NCBI GenBank assembly: GCA_910587875.1
Contig: CAJUOD010000034.1
Location: 1 to 25,748, forward strand
Origin: an uncultured Oscillibacter sp.
GTDB taxonomy: Bacteria; Bacillota; Clostridia; Oscillospirales; Oscillospiraceae
Length of the DNA stretch: 25,748 nt
Reading direction: 5' to 3'
Shown: positions 6,742 through 14,879 of the stretch, in pieces
How the letters are laid out: the number at the start of each line of letters is the position of its first letter
Position numbering within the stretch: position 1 is the stretch's first letter
Translations under genes and position numbers: made by a program
Notes under the pieces: model-generated
Database searches by the model: none
What the model saw: only the letters and a program-made list of their open reading frames with translations
What the model was told of the DNA's origin: nothing

Positions 6742-7881
6742 TCAGAGAGTGCTGGAGAGGAAACTTCCCACCGCATTTGCCGCCTGCTTCTGCATGGAGG
6801 TGGTCACGTGGGCGTAGGTATCCAGAGTGAACCCGGCGCTGTAATGTCCCAGCATGGCGGAGAGGGTTTTCACATCCACCCCGTTTTGCAGGGCCAGAAC
6901 CGAGAACGTGTGTCTCAGATCATGAAATCTGATCCTCTCTAATCCTGCTCTCTTCAGCACCCGCTGGAGCATGTGCAGGACGCTGTCCGGGGACATGGGG
7001 CCCCCGTATGGCGAGGGGAATACATACTCGTCTTTCTGCTCCATGCCTTTGAGGACCTTGACGGCATCCGCTCCTATCGCAATATTGCGGTAGGAGTTTT
7101 TCGTTTTCAGCGGGGCTTCCACCACCTCGCCGTTCTGACGGAGGACCTGTCGCCGAACGTGGATGATACCTTTGGTTAAATCAATATCGCTCCATTTCAG
7201 CCCCAGCAATTCTCCCCGCCGGAGGCCAGTGGCCAGATCAATGTAGTAGAGTTCAAACACACCGCTGCGCCTTGCTTCCTCGAAGAAAGTGCCCAGGCTC
7301 TCCGGCGGCAGGATTTTCATTTCCTTCCGCTCCAGCTTCGGCAGGACACAGCCCTTTGTGGGGTTGGCTGAAATCAGCCGCTGCTCTACGGCGCAGTTCA
7401 GGGCAGAGGAAATCATCTGGTTAATATTCCGTACTGTCTTGACGCTGAGGCCCTTGGGTTTACTGCGGGATTCTGTACACGCCACCCTGCCGCTCTCCAG
7501 CAGGTGTTTGTATAACCTTTGGAGGTCCATCGCCGTCAGCTTTTCCAACGGGATGCCTCCGAGGGCGGGCTTGATGTGGTTCTCGATGAATCCCTGGTAG
7601 GTCTTGTGGGACGAGGGGCGGACCTGGAGCTTGGCGTAGTTCTCCATCCAGGCATCCAGCCATTGGCCTACTGTGTAGCGTTCGGTAACTGAAACCAGCG
7701 AATTGCTTTTTTCGATAGCAACCTTGAGTTTTGCTTTGACCTCCGCTTGGGTTTTGCCGAGGACATTTTTGTAGATTGTCTTCCCGGTCACCGGATCACG
7801 GCCCGCAGTGTATCGGCCCTCCCAGCGGCCATCCTTACGCTTGCGAATACTGCCTTCTCCGTTGGCACGTCTTTTCGCCAT
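6742..7881 (-). CDS. int: Site-specific tyrosine recombinase (integrase), intact copy
   Basis: A 379-residue phage/ICE-type tyrosine integrase. An N-terminal arm-binding domain (GEGSIRKRKDGRWEGRYTAG, about 8-55) is followed by a SAM-like core-binding domain (YTVGQWLDAWMENY onward, about 65-155) and a catalytic domain. Catalytic residues are visible: arginine in ATGLRRGELLGLKW, the H320-D-L-R323 box, the histidine of LGHYSAG and the nucleophile in DTYAHV. ATG 7881 follows AAAGGAGGCG. The gene points at the tRNA-Arg att fragment 125 bp away, with a hairpin and TGACCCA repeats between, a complete integration module. It probably catalyses integration and excision of the 7.7-kb unit ending at 14280. 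A second copy at 24432-25577 is over 90% identical by eye. Confidence 0.95.
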   Translation of the reverse strand: MAKRRANGEGSIRKRKDGRWEGRYTAGRDPVTGKTIYKNVLGKTQAEVKAKLKVAIEKSNSLVSVTERYTVGQWLDAWMENYAKLQVRPSSHKTYQGFIENHIKPALGGIPLEKLTAMDLQRLYKHLLESGRVACTESRSKPKGLSVKTVRNINQMISSALNCAVEQRLISANPTKGCVLPKLERKEMKILPPESLGTFFEEARRSGVFELYYIDLATGLRRGELLGLKWSDIDLTKGIIHVRRQVLRQNGEVVEAPLKTKNSYRNIAIGADAVKVLKGMEQKDEYVFPSPYGGPMSPDSVLHMLQRVLKRAGLERIRFHDLRHTFSVLALQNGVDVKTLSAMLGHYSAGFTLDTYAHVTTSMQKQAANAVGSFLSSTL

Positions 7882-8050
7882 GGCACATCGCCTCCTTTGT
7901 CAGCAACACACCATACCAGAGCCTTACGAAAATATCCAGCGCTCTTGTGCGGTGTTATCAAAAAGTTTTGATTTGTTGCTACCGGAAAACCGCCTTTTAT
8001 TCATACATTTCCCCGCTCTATTGGGAAGGGCAGGGAAAAGAAAGGGGCCT

Positions 8051-8080
8051 TCTCTTTGTTTATAGCGGCGCAATTTTTAA
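8051..8080. repeat. Dispersed stem-loop repeat, copy B (partial)
   Basis: TCTCTTTGTTTATAGCGGCG followed by CAATTTTTAA matches copy A (37-66). The downstream pairing arm seen in copies A and C is missing or diverged here. Confidence 0.5.
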
Positions 8081-8555
8081 CTGTCTCAGGGGGAGATTAC
8101 TGTACCGGCGCAGCCCTTCTCCAACAAAGCCTCAACACGGCCTTTCCTGGTTCAACAGGTGTGTGGATGCCACCCTCTTCTGAAATCGCACACAGCGCCT
8201 CACAGGCCGAAGCAAGGGCTGATCTGTCATTCTGTAATTCTTTTCCCTTCTCTGCACTCAGTTCTCCTCTCCCCTTCAGGGGCAGGGGGGTGCCGGGGCT
8301 TTGCCCCGGCGAATGCGGACGGCGTATAGCCGGGCGCGATGCTTGCCCCACCCGCGGGTGGGAAAACGCACCTTCGCGGTCATCCCCTCATTTGAAAACC
8401 ATGGCATCCTACCTGCACCGCGGGGAGAAGTCTCTTTGATATTTATCCTGCTTTTCTTTCGACTGGTGAGTTCACCTCCGGTTTCGGAACAATTCTCATT
8501 TCTTACATTTCGAGAAAATTTTTCCAGCCTCGCAGAGCCAAAAGTTGACCGCCCG

Positions 8556-8606
8556 TTCTTTGTTTACAACGGCGCAGTTTCTGAACGGCCTATTTTTTGC
8601 CGTTGT
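8556..8606. repeat. Dispersed stem-loop repeat, copy C
   Basis: TTCTTTGTTTACAACGGCGC opens the copy. ACAACGGC (8566-8573) pairs perfectly with GCCGTTGT (8599-8606) over a 25-nt loop. Compared with copy A the stem bases differ on both sides and pairing is kept. Confidence 0.55.
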
Positions 8607-8706
8607 CCTGAGGCAAAATAAAAGTATTCTTGGGCATCTGGTGGAAGTGCCGTTTGGATGGCGACGGCCGTCCTGCGTGGGTAATGTGGAAATTCCCCTT
8701 TGAAGC

Positions 8707-8736
8707 AGCCAGGGCGGCCCGCGGGCCGCCCTGGCT
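8707..8736 (+). terminator. Perfect 30-bp GC palindrome with T-run
   Basis: Arms of 14 bp (AGCCAGGGCGGCCC at 8707-8720 and its complement at 8723-8736) are followed by a T-run on the + strand. It abuts the 3' end of the minus-strand SLH gene. On the minus strand no U-run follows the stem, so for that gene it may instead protect the 3' end or terminate weakly. Confidence 0.6.
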
Positions 8737-8740
8737 TTTT

Positions 8741-11700
8741 TCAAGCATTCTCCAAATAATTTTTCAGCATCTGCGCCGCCTGGGCCCGGGTGGCAATTCC
8801 CTTGGGATCCAAAATCCCGCCGGCCCTGCCGCTCATGACGCCCCGCTCCACGGCCCAGCACAGGGCCTCTCTGGCGTACTCCGCCGCCTGGGCCGCATCC
8901 GTGAAGGGCAGGGTCCGGCTGAAGGGCACCGGGCGTCCGGCGGCCCGCCAGAGCATTACCGCCAGTTGTTCCCGCGTGATTTGGTCGTTGGGCCCGAAAA
9001 TCTCCCCGGTATAGCCGGTCATAATGCCGCTTTCGCTGGCCCAAGCCACCGCTTCGGCGTACCACGCGTCTTCCGAGACGTCAAGGAACGCGGCGGCGGT
9101 TCCGCTGGGAGGATTCCCCTCCAGGTTGTGGAGCGCCACCGCCAGCATGGCCCGGGTTATAGGTGCTTCCGGGCGGAACATGCCATCCGTCCCCCCGTTG
9201 AGAATCTCCCGTGCGCTGACGAAGGCCGCCGCCTCCGCCTTCCAGCCGCCCGCCGGGACGTCGGGGAAGCTCCGTCCCCGGTCCTCCAGCCGTATCAGGG
9301 CAGAGCCCCGCACCGTCAGCGCCACGCCGTTCTCGGTGGGGACGGATTTCCGCACCACAGTCCCGGTCCCGTCCCGGGAGACCAGCACTGCCACGGTGCC
9401 GGGGGTGACGCCTTTGGCGGGAAGCTCCACCTTCGCCGCGCCGCCGCCCTTGACCGTAATCTTGATCTCCGTGCCCCGCTCCACAGCCGCGGGCAGAGTA
9501 ACGGACTCCACCCCCTTGGGGATACCGGCTTCCACTGCGGACACATTCCCCTTTTTGTCCGTCACCACGGTGACGCTGGTCCCGTCGGGGGCCCTGGTGG
9601 TCTCGGTCACCGTCCCGGTTTCCCGGTCCGTGGCGGTGGTCGTGGTCGTCCCGTCGGGGTTCCGGGTGGTGGTCGTGGTGGAGGCCGGGGGACGGGGCTC
9701 GTCATCGTCGTCGTCCCGGTCCGAGGACCCGCCGCCGGAGGACCCGCCGGAGGAAACGGCGGTCCACTTGGCGTAGAGCGTCAGGTCCGCCGTGACGGCA
9801 GTCTCAAAGTCGTAAGGCGTGGTCCCCTCCCGGTCCGTGTACCAGCCCTCGAAGCGGAAGCCCTCCTTCACGGGGGCCTCCGGCGGCGCGGCCTTGTCCC
9901 CCTCCCGGACCGTGACGGAGGCAATCTCCGTATCGCCGTCCAGGAAGCGGACGGTATAGGTTTTGGACACGGGAGGCGGCGGGGCCGGAGTCCACTTGGC
10001 ATAGAGAGTCAGATTTCCGGTAACCGTGCCGGTTACAAAATCCCAAGCGGTTTCGCAGGACTCCTCTGTATACCAGCCGCCGAAGACGCAGCCGCTTTTC
10101 GAGGGGTTGGCGGGCTTGGAGACGGTCTCGCCGTCGGCCACCAGTTGATTTTTGACAGCGGAACCGCCCTGTGTGTTGAAGACGACGACGTGCCCGGCGA
10201 GGATCGTCACCTCGTTGAGGGCGTTGGATCCCTCCGCCGCCAGGGTTTGGGCTTCCGGCGGGATAAAGGAGGTTATAAAGCTCCACCAGCCCTCTCCGAC
10301 GTCATACCAGTCCGACACAGCCGCCACGCCTCCGGAAACCTCTCCCAGGCCTGGGGCCAGAGCAATTCTGGAGGTATCCAGGGTGTAGCTGTCTTTATAT
10401 TCCTCTTCGTCCGTCACCGCAATTCTGACGGCCGGGCTGCCTGCTCCACCCTTGGCGTGGAAGGTCCCGCCCTGGACGGTCAGGCTGTGTCCAGACTCAA
10501 ACCCGGAATAATTCGACGAAACGGCGTCGACGGTCCCGCCCTTCACCGTGAGCCCGCCGTTGGCAATCAGCCCCGGTCCGTAGCCCCGGCCGGTTACCTG
10601 GGAGCCGCCCTCGATGACCGTTTCAGCGACGGAAAAGATTCCCGGCCCCTCCGCGGCGGACGCCTCTACGGCGCTGCCGGAAATTTGAATCATATCGTCC
10701 GTGTAGACGGCGGAGTAGCCGTTTTCCGTCGTCGCCGTCACAGTGCTGCTGGTCATGGAAATGCCGTACCCTGTATATAAAGCGATGCCGCCTGGGGAAT
10801 CAGCCGTGACCTCGCTGCCGGAAATCGTCAGCTCACCCGGCGTATAAATTCCGGGCCAGTCTGCCTCGGCGGTTACTTTTACAACGCTGTTGTTTTCTAT
10901 CGAAATGGTCCCGTCGTCTTCATTCACTGTGTACAGCCCGCTGGCCGCCGAGGATTTTGCGGTTACCTCGCTTTCTGAAATCTGAATCTGGTTTCCAGCA
11001 AAGACCGCTATGTTGGAACTGTTCACCTCCACGGCGCTGTTCAGTATCTCAATATTTCCGGAGAAGGAACTGATTCCATCGCAGTTTTCCGCGCCGGTTA
11101 TGGCGACCTGGCTGCCGGAAATCTGAACCCCCGCGCCGCCGCCGACTACCGAATTGTTTCCGCCTGTATATACATTGAAGGCCGTTACCTGACTGTCGCT
11201 GATGCTTACGGCCCCGGAGGTGGAGATTGCCTGGGCATTGCCCTTGAGCACCAGGTTTGAGATTCCATCGATTGTGATGTCTCCGCGCATCAGTCTGGTG
11301 GACGATGCGACTGTAATCGCGGCGGCGGGATAGATGTCCCCCGTGTCCGTAACGTCGACGGTCAAGCTTCCGTCGCCGGTGAGGGAGATGGAGCCTGTGT
11401 TCACCGCGATACCCTCCCGGGCGGATTTGCCCTGCTGGTAGTGTGTCGTAATGCTGTTTTCGCCGGAGAGGACGACCTCCACGATTCCCTCTCCCACATG
11501 GATGGAATCCGTCAGATGGGCGTCTTGCAGGCGTATGGTCCACTTGGGCTGTCCGCCCGCCTCCTCATAGGAAACGGATACCGTTCTGTCTCCCAGCAGA
11601 TCATCCAGGTCGCTGTCCGCCGTTACCACCGTGCCGCCAATGGACACATAGAAGCTGCCGGGAGGCGTATTCGCCGCCTCCGCCGTTCCCACCAACAACC

Positions 11701-11749
11701 CCAGGCACAAGACCAGCGCCGCCAGCAGACCGAATAGACACTTTCTCAT
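8741..11749 (-). CDS. S-layer-homology surface protein with beta-helix and InlB repeats
   Basis: A 1002-residue exported cell-wall protein. Signal peptide 1-25 (MRKCLFGLLAALVLCLGLLV, cut near AEA). About 60-440 is a run of short repeats of the type ISxSEVTA (IQISESEVTAKSS, LTISGSEVTADSP, IQISGSAVEASAA), suggesting a right-handed beta-helix/DUF4353-like stalk. Two InlB-type (Flg_new) repeats follow at about 525-595 and 600-665 (FGGWYTEESCETAWDF, FEGWYTDREGTTPYDF, each ending LTLYAKWT). Next come a Ser/Gly/Asp and Thr-rich linker (about 665-735), a small beta domain, and three SLH domains (about 827-885, 886-946, 947-1002: FPDVPAGGW, FLDVSEDAWY, FTDAAQAAEY) that anchor to wall polymers. ATG 11749 follows GAGGAGGAC. 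It is divergent from the LytTR system and may be its target (inference). Confidence 0.93.
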   Translation of the reverse strand: MRKCLFGLLAALVLCLGLLVGTAEAANTPPGSFYVSIGGTVVTADSDLDDLLGDRTVSVSYEEAGGQPKWTIRLQDAHLTDSIHVGEGIVEVVLSGENSITTHYQQGKSAREGIAVNTGSISLTGDGSLTVDVTDTGDIYPAAAITVASSTRLMRGDITIDGISNLVLKGNAQAISTSGAVSISDSQVTAFNVYTGGNNSVVGGGAGVQISGSQVAITGAENCDGISSFSGNIEILNSAVEVNSSNIAVFAGNQIQISESEVTAKSSAASGLYTVNEDDGTISIENNSVVKVTAEADWPGIYTPGELTISGSEVTADSPGGIALYTGYGISMTSSTVTATTENGYSAVYTDDMIQISGSAVEASAAEGPGIFSVAETVIEGGSQVTGRGYGPGLIANGGLTVKGGTVDAVSSNYSGFESGHSLTVQGGTFHAKGGAGSPAVRIAVTDEEEYKDSYTLDTSRIALAPGLGEVSGGVAAVSDWYDVGEGWWSFITSFIPPEAQTLAAEGSNALNEVTILAGHVVVFNTQGGSAVKNQLVADGETVSKPANPSKSGCVFGGWYTEESCETAWDFVTGTVTGNLTLYAKWTPAPPPPVSKTYTVRFLDGDTEIASVTVREGDKAAPPEAPVKEGFRFEGWYTDREGTTPYDFETAVTADLTLYAKWTAVSSGGSSGGGSSDRDDDDDEPRPPASTTTTTRNPDGTTTTTATDRETGTVTETTRAPDGTSVTVVTDKKGNVSAVEAGIPKGVESVTLPAAVERGTEIKITVKGGGAAKVELPAKGVTPGTVAVLVSRDGTGTVVRKSVPTENGVALTVRGSALIRLEDRGRSFPDVPAGGWKAEAAAFVSAREILNGGTDGMFRPEAPITRAMLAVALHNLEGNPPSGTAAAFLDVSEDAWYAEAVAWASESGIMTGYTGEIFGPNDQITREQLAVMLWRAAGRPVPFSRTLPFTDAAQAAEYAREALCWAVERGVMSGRAGGILDPKGIATRAQAAQMLKNYLENA

Positions 11750-11796
11750 CCAATCGTCCTCCTCAATACGTCCCTTTTCCGGCGGTCAGAGGGAAT

Positions 11797-11840
11797 CGGC
11801 TTTCCTAATAGGAAAGCCGTCAAGGGGATATCCCCTTGAC
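11797..11840 (-). promoter_or_regulatory. Two tandem hairpins in the SLH gene leader
   Basis: CGGCTTTCCTA/TAGGAAAGCCG (11797-11807 and 11809-11819) abuts a perfect 22-bp palindrome centred on GGATATCC (11819-11840). Both fall in the predicted untranslated leader of the SLH gene, 48-91 nt upstream of its start. They could be an mRNA-stability or attenuation element, or an operator. Confidence 0.5.
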
Positions 11841-11882
11841 GAAAGACCTCTGCCTTCCGGCCGCGCGTATTTTAATTGGCTT

Positions 11883-11891
11883 AGTATACCA
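11883..11891 (-). promoter_or_regulatory. Extended -10 promoter of the SLH gene
   Basis: On the minus strand TGGTATACT, identical to the element before the HEPN gene. Transcription from it would give a leader of about 125 nt containing the two hairpins. No clear -35. Confidence 0.4.
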
Positions 11892-11946
11892 CGCCCCTTT
11901 TCCCCCCACAAGCAAAACGGCCCGAATCGCGTTTTCCCGTCCCGAA

Positions 11947-11975
11947 TTGTATAGCGGCGGGGGCCGGGATATGAT
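11947..11975 (+). promoter_or_regulatory. Sigma-70-like promoter of the LytTR operon
   Basis: TTGTAT, a 17-bp spacer and TATGAT, ending 42 bp before the response regulator start. A second overlapping -10 (TATGAT again, then AAT) begins 5 bp later. Confidence 0.5.
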
Positions 11976-12017
11976 ATGATAATATTAGAGTAATTTCGGA
12001 AAAAGGGGGAAATGGGC

Positions 12018-12746
12018 ATGCGCGTGGCGGTGGTGGACGACAACGCCAGGGACCGGGCATGGCTGGCGGAGGAGCTGGAGGCCCTGCTGGCCCGGCGGGG
12101 GCTGGTGGGGAGCGTCACGGCCTTTGACCGGGGCGGGGCCTTTCTGGAGGCCGCCCGAGCGGAGTGCTTCACCCTGGCCTTTTTGGACGTATACATGGAA
12201 CCTATGGACGGCGTGGAGACGGCCCGGGCGCTGCGGTCCTTTGACCCGGACTGCCTGCTGGTCTTTTCCACCTCCTCGTCGGACCACGCCCTGGAGGGCT
12301 ACCGGGTCCAGGCGGTGCAGTATCTGGTGAAGCCCTACGGGCTGGAGGAGCTGGAGCGGCTGTTCAGTCTGCTGGAGCGGGTCTTCCCCGCACCGGAGAA
12401 ATACGTGGAGCTCCGCAACCGGCGGCAGACCGTCCGGGTGCGCCTGGGGGACGTCCTCTGGGCGGAGCACTTCCAGCACCAGGTCCAGGTCCACACCGCC
12501 GGGGGCGGGACGCTCTCCACCCGGCTGGCCTTCCGGGAGTTCACGGAGCTGCTGGCGGGGGACCCCCGGTTTTTCGTCTGCGGCCGGGGGCTGCTGGTGA
12601 ACCTGGACTGCGCGGCGGACTTCGACGGGCGGGATTTCCGCCTGGCGGATGGGACCCGGCTTCCGGTGAGCCGGGACCTCGGCGCCGCGGCCCGGAGCGC
12701 TTTCGGCGACCGGCTGTTCCACCAGGGAAGGGGGGCAAAGCTGTGA
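12018..12746 (+). CDS. LytTR-family response regulator (AgrA/VirR type)
   Basis: A 242-residue response regulator. The receiver domain (about 1-120) has the acidic pair D7-D8, phosphoacceptor D57 (AFLDVYM), a switch serine/threonine region (LLVFSTSSSD) and the conserved lysine in YLVKPYG. A LytTR DNA-binding domain occupies about 135-232 (KYVELRNRRQTVRV, DVLWAEHFQHQVQVHT, FFVCGRGLLVNL, LPVSRDL). ATG 12018 is chosen because GGGGG lies 8 nt upstream; an in-frame ATG at 12012 is too close to that site. The last bases overlap the kinase start (GTGA), so the two are translationally coupled. Such regulators bind paired imperfect direct repeats; no target site could be assigned by eye. Confidence 0.93.
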   Translation: MRVAVVDDNARDRAWLAEELEALLARRGLVGSVTAFDRGGAFLEAARAECFTLAFLDVYMEPMDGVETARALRSFDPDCLLVFSTSSSDHALEGYRVQAVQYLVKPYGLEELERLFSLLERVFPAPEKYVELRNRRQTVRVRLGDVLWAEHFQHQVQVHTAGGGTLSTRLAFREFTELLAGDPRFFVCGRGLLVNLDCAADFDGRDFRLADGTRLPVSRDLGAAARSAFGDRLFHQGRGAKL

Positions 12747-14068
12747 CAAGCGCGGCGCCGCATCCGCTCCAGCCGGTTTTGGAGCTGGCCGTCTTTTTCC
12801 CGGCGGCCTTTCTCTGCTTCCTGGTCACCGCGAACCATTTGCGCCTCAAAACGCGGACGCTGGCGCTGATCGTGCTTCCAGTCCTGACGCTGGCGTGCCT
12901 TCTGGGCGGCTGGCTGTGCTGGCGGATGCGCTGGCCGGTGGCGGTGGTGCTGCTGCCGCTCCTTGCGGTCCTGGCCGTGGCCTTCTGCCGGGCGGTAACC
13001 CTGCCCGTCTGGAAATCCGTCAGTATTTTCCTGGCGGTGTGCGCCGTTTGGGGCACCCTGAGCTGTCTGGCCGTGATTGCCAACGCTATCCTCAGCCCCG
13101 GCAGCAAACACACGCCCTGGCTGTGCCTGGCAGCGGGGTGGATCCAGCTGGCGCTGGACTGCTTGGAAGTAGCCCTGGTCTGGTATCCCGCTACCCACGC
13201 CGTGCGCCGCCTGCTGCGGGAGGAGGTCATGGTCCGCACCTGGTATGTCTTTTGGGTTCTGCCGGCGGCGTTCTTCCTCTTCGATTTGCTGATTCTCCCC
13301 GAGCAGGGGGAGGACCTGCTGAGAGGGCGGCTACGGTTCATCTACCTGGCGCTGGTTCTGCTGCTGCTGGGACTGCTGCACCTGTTTTACCTGCTGTTTT
13401 ATCTGATGGCCCAGGAGCTGAACGCCAACGCCGCCCTGCGGCGGGAAAACCACTTTCTCCAGATGCAGACCGCCCAGTACGAGACCCTCCGCGCCGCCAT
13501 CGAGGAGACCCGCCGGGCCCGGCACGACCTGCGGCACCACTTCGCCACGCTCTCCGCCCTGGCGGACCGGAGGGCCTGGGAGGAGTTGCGGCGCTACTTG
13601 TCGGAGGCCGCCGCCGAGGTCCCCGCCGACGAGCTGAACCTGTGCGAGAACCGGGCGGTGGACGGCGTGGCGGGCCGGTACTCGGCCCTGAGCCGCCAGA
13701 GCGGCGTACCCTTCTCCTGTGAGCTGGATCTGCCCCCGGCGCTGCCCGTGCCGGAGATGGACGTGTGCGTGGTGCTCCAGAACCTGCTGGAAAACGCCCT
13801 GGAGGCCAGCGGCCGGCTGGAGGGCGGGCGGTACATCCGTCTGCGGGCCTCCCTCCGGGGGGACAACCTGGTACTCATCACGGTGGAAAACGCCTACGGC
13901 GGGCAGCTGACCGAACAGGCGGGGGTACTCCAGTCCTCCAAGCGCCCGGGGGAGGGCCTGGGGCTCCAGTCCGTGGCCCATATCGCGGAAAAGGGCGGGG
14001 GCTACTGCCGTTTCCTCTACGGGAACGGCGTGTTCACTGCCAATGTGATGCTGCGGGGCGGCGGATAA
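12743..14068 (+). CDS. GHKL sensor histidine kinase (AgrC type)
   Basis: A 441-residue membrane kinase starting with GTG overlapping the regulator's stop codon. Residues 1-225 hold about six hydrophobic segments (VFFPAAFLCFLV, LALIVLPVLTLACLLGGWL, AVVLLPLLAVLAVAF, FLAVCAVWGTLSCLAVI, FWVLPAAFFLFDLLIL, LVLLLLGLLHLFYLLFYL). The dimerisation helix carries the phosphoacceptor H261 (RRARHDLRHHFATL), and the ATPase domain has the N-box near 345-355 (LLENALEAS) and G-box near 403-410 (GEGLGLQSV). No D-box of the HPK1 type is seen, as usual for the family. No AgrB or AgrD peptide gene lies nearby, so the signal is unknown. The divergent SLH gene is the nearest candidate target. Confidence 0.92.
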   Translation: MTSAAPHPLQPVLELAVFFPAAFLCFLVTANHLRLKTRTLALIVLPVLTLACLLGGWLCWRMRWPVAVVLLPLLAVLAVAFCRAVTLPVWKSVSIFLAVCAVWGTLSCLAVIANAILSPGSKHTPWLCLAAGWIQLALDCLEVALVWYPATHAVRRLLREEVMVRTWYVFWVLPAAFFLFDLLILPEQGEDLLRGRLRFIYLALVLLLLGLLHLFYLLFYLMAQELNANAALRRENHFLQMQTAQYETLRAAIEETRRARHDLRHHFATLSALADRRAWEELRRYLSEAAAEVPADELNLCENRAVDGVAGRYSALSRQSGVPFSCELDLPPALPVPEMDVCVVLQNLLENALEASGRLEGGRYIRLRASLRGDNLVLITVENAYGGQLTEQAGVLQSSKRPGEGLGLQSVAHIAEKGGGYCRFLYGNGVFTANVMLRGGG

Positions 14069-14099
14069 CGGACGGCGGCCGCTGCCTGAAGAGACCGGT

Positions 14100-14118
14100 C
14101 GACCCATAACTTGACCCA
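14100..14118. promoter_or_regulatory. Putative integrase arm-type site (left arm of the 7.7-kb unit)
   Basis: CGACCCA then TGACCCA with a 12-bp period, in a block similar to 6437-6462 (CCATAAC, TTGACCCAGAAC). It sits 109 bp before the second tRNA fragment; the equivalent distance at the first fragment is the same. Confidence 0.5.
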
Positions 14119-14226
14119 GAACGGAAAAATTCGCTGTGGAAGCAACGGAGAGGACAGCACAAAAGGCGCTTGAAGTCCTGAGCAAACAGTTCTGAACGGA
14201 GTGGAAAGCATTTGTTTTATACCCTC

Positions 14227-14280
14227 AGACAAGCTACGGACCAGAAGGCCGGGGGTTCGAATCCCTCAGGGCGTACCAAA
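14227..14280 (+). repeat. att site: 3' half of tRNA-Arg(ACG), copy 2
   Basis: Identical over 54 bp to 6564-6617. It bounds the 7663-bp repeat unit and is immediately followed by AT-rich DNA. As at copy 1, only the sequence from the anticodon loop to ACCA is present, so no functional tRNA is encoded. Confidence 0.85.
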
Positions 14281-14281
14281 T

Positions 14282-14322
14282 TAGACAAAACCTGAGCATA
14301 GGATAACTATGTTCAGGTTTTG
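14282..14322 (+). terminator. Hairpin at the left edge of the defence island
   Basis: TAGACAAAACC (14282-14292) is repeated exactly at 24306-24316. The hairpin has 15-bp arms (14286-14300 and 14308-14322, one G-T pair) and a 7-nt loop, followed by TTATCTATTC. It occupies the same position relative to the tRNA 3' end as the hairpin at 6614. Confidence 0.65.
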
Positions 14323-14401
14323 TTATCTATTCGGCAGAATAAATAATCTGACCATCAAAATATTGTACAAAACAACAATTTATACAGAAATTAATCATTT
14401 C

Positions 14402-14450
14402 AAATTCCTATGTTTTATCTTCCAAACGGAGATATGAACATAGGAAATTT
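14402..14450 (+). promoter_or_regulatory. Leader hairpin before orphan recombinase 1
   Basis: TTCCTATGTT (14405-14414) pairs with AACATAGGAA (14437-14446), extended by TATCT/AGATA inside and AAA/TTT outside a bulge. A T-rich tract and the ribosome site follow within 15 nt. Orphan recombinase 2 has a comparable hairpin before its start, suggesting attenuation or insulation of these genes. Confidence 0.45.
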
Positions 14451-14470
14451 TATTTTAGAAGGTGCTAAAG

Positions 14471-14824
14471 ATGAGAATACCCTATGGATTTAATCTCGTA
14501 AACAATGGAGTACTTGAGGTCAACCAAAATGAAGCCTCCAACATCCGCATGATTTTTGACTACTATCTGGCCGGGGCAAGTCTTGGAAAAGTGGTGGATA
14601 TGCTTTACGCAAAACAAATACCCTCCCCGACTGGAAAAGAGAAATGGACTCGTGCGGCAGTTGACCACCTTCTCTCCAACTCCAAGTACGTCGTTATCGT
14701 TGGTTTTGAGTCTTATGCCAGTGTGCAATATGAAAAAGCCAGCCGCTGCAATGTTGACTATGATAAGGCAGGCGCTCCAAGAAAAGAAAGTCGGTATGTT
14801 TCACCTGCTATGCCTCAGATGTAA
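14471..14824 (+). CDS. Orphan recombinase-domain protein 1 (no serine catalytic domain)
   Basis: A 117-residue protein matching only the middle 'Recombinase' domain (PF07508 type) of large serine recombinases: IPYGFNLVNNGVLEVNQNEA, IRMIFDYYLAGASLGKVVDM, then SPTGKEKWTRAAVDHLLSNS. The N-terminal resolvase domain with its catalytic serine is absent, and no coding remnant of it lies upstream, where hairpins begin. The zinc-ribbon/coiled-coil tail is also absent. It should bind DNA but cannot cut it. ATG 14471 follows GAAGGTG; a GTG at 14462 is in frame. It is the first gene of the AT-rich island, exactly as the second orphan opens the 21-24 kb module. It could be a DNA-end binding factor, a regulator or a relic. 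Confidence 0.75.
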   Translation: MRIPYGFNLVNNGVLEVNQNEASNIRMIFDYYLAGASLGKVVDMLYAKQIPSPTGKEKWTRAAVDHLLSNSKYVVIVGFESYASVQYEKASRCNVDYDKAGAPRKESRYVSPAMPQM

Positions 14825-14879
14825 TTTCTATTCCAAATTTCTGCAATATCTGCTACAATAAGTCCAAGAGGTGAGGAAT

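Larger units (their letters stand above)
7882..8706. other. Gene-poor 0.8-kb stretch upstream of the integrase
   Basis: No convincing gene on either strand; short frames are GC-driven and lack ribosome sites. It holds the integrase leader (conserved at the second copy), two dispersed stem-loop repeats (8051-8080 and 8556-8606), a GC hairpin GCCGGGGC/GCCCCGGC (8292-8310) and a 16-bp palindrome centred on CCGCGG (8347-8362). Confidence 0.6.

Noticed and set aside
8097..8351. Minus-strand frame of 84 codons in the gene-poor stretch
   Set aside because: No start signal, contains the GC hairpin and a low-complexity N-terminus; no family recognised.
8630..10780. 716-codon open frame on the + strand
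   Set aside because: It is antisense to the SLH protein, Gly/Arg/Pro-rich and repetitive, as expected for a shadow of a GC-rich gene.
11985..14185. Open frames antisense to the response regulator and kinase
   Set aside because: Composition reflects high GC; the + strand genes have all family motifs.
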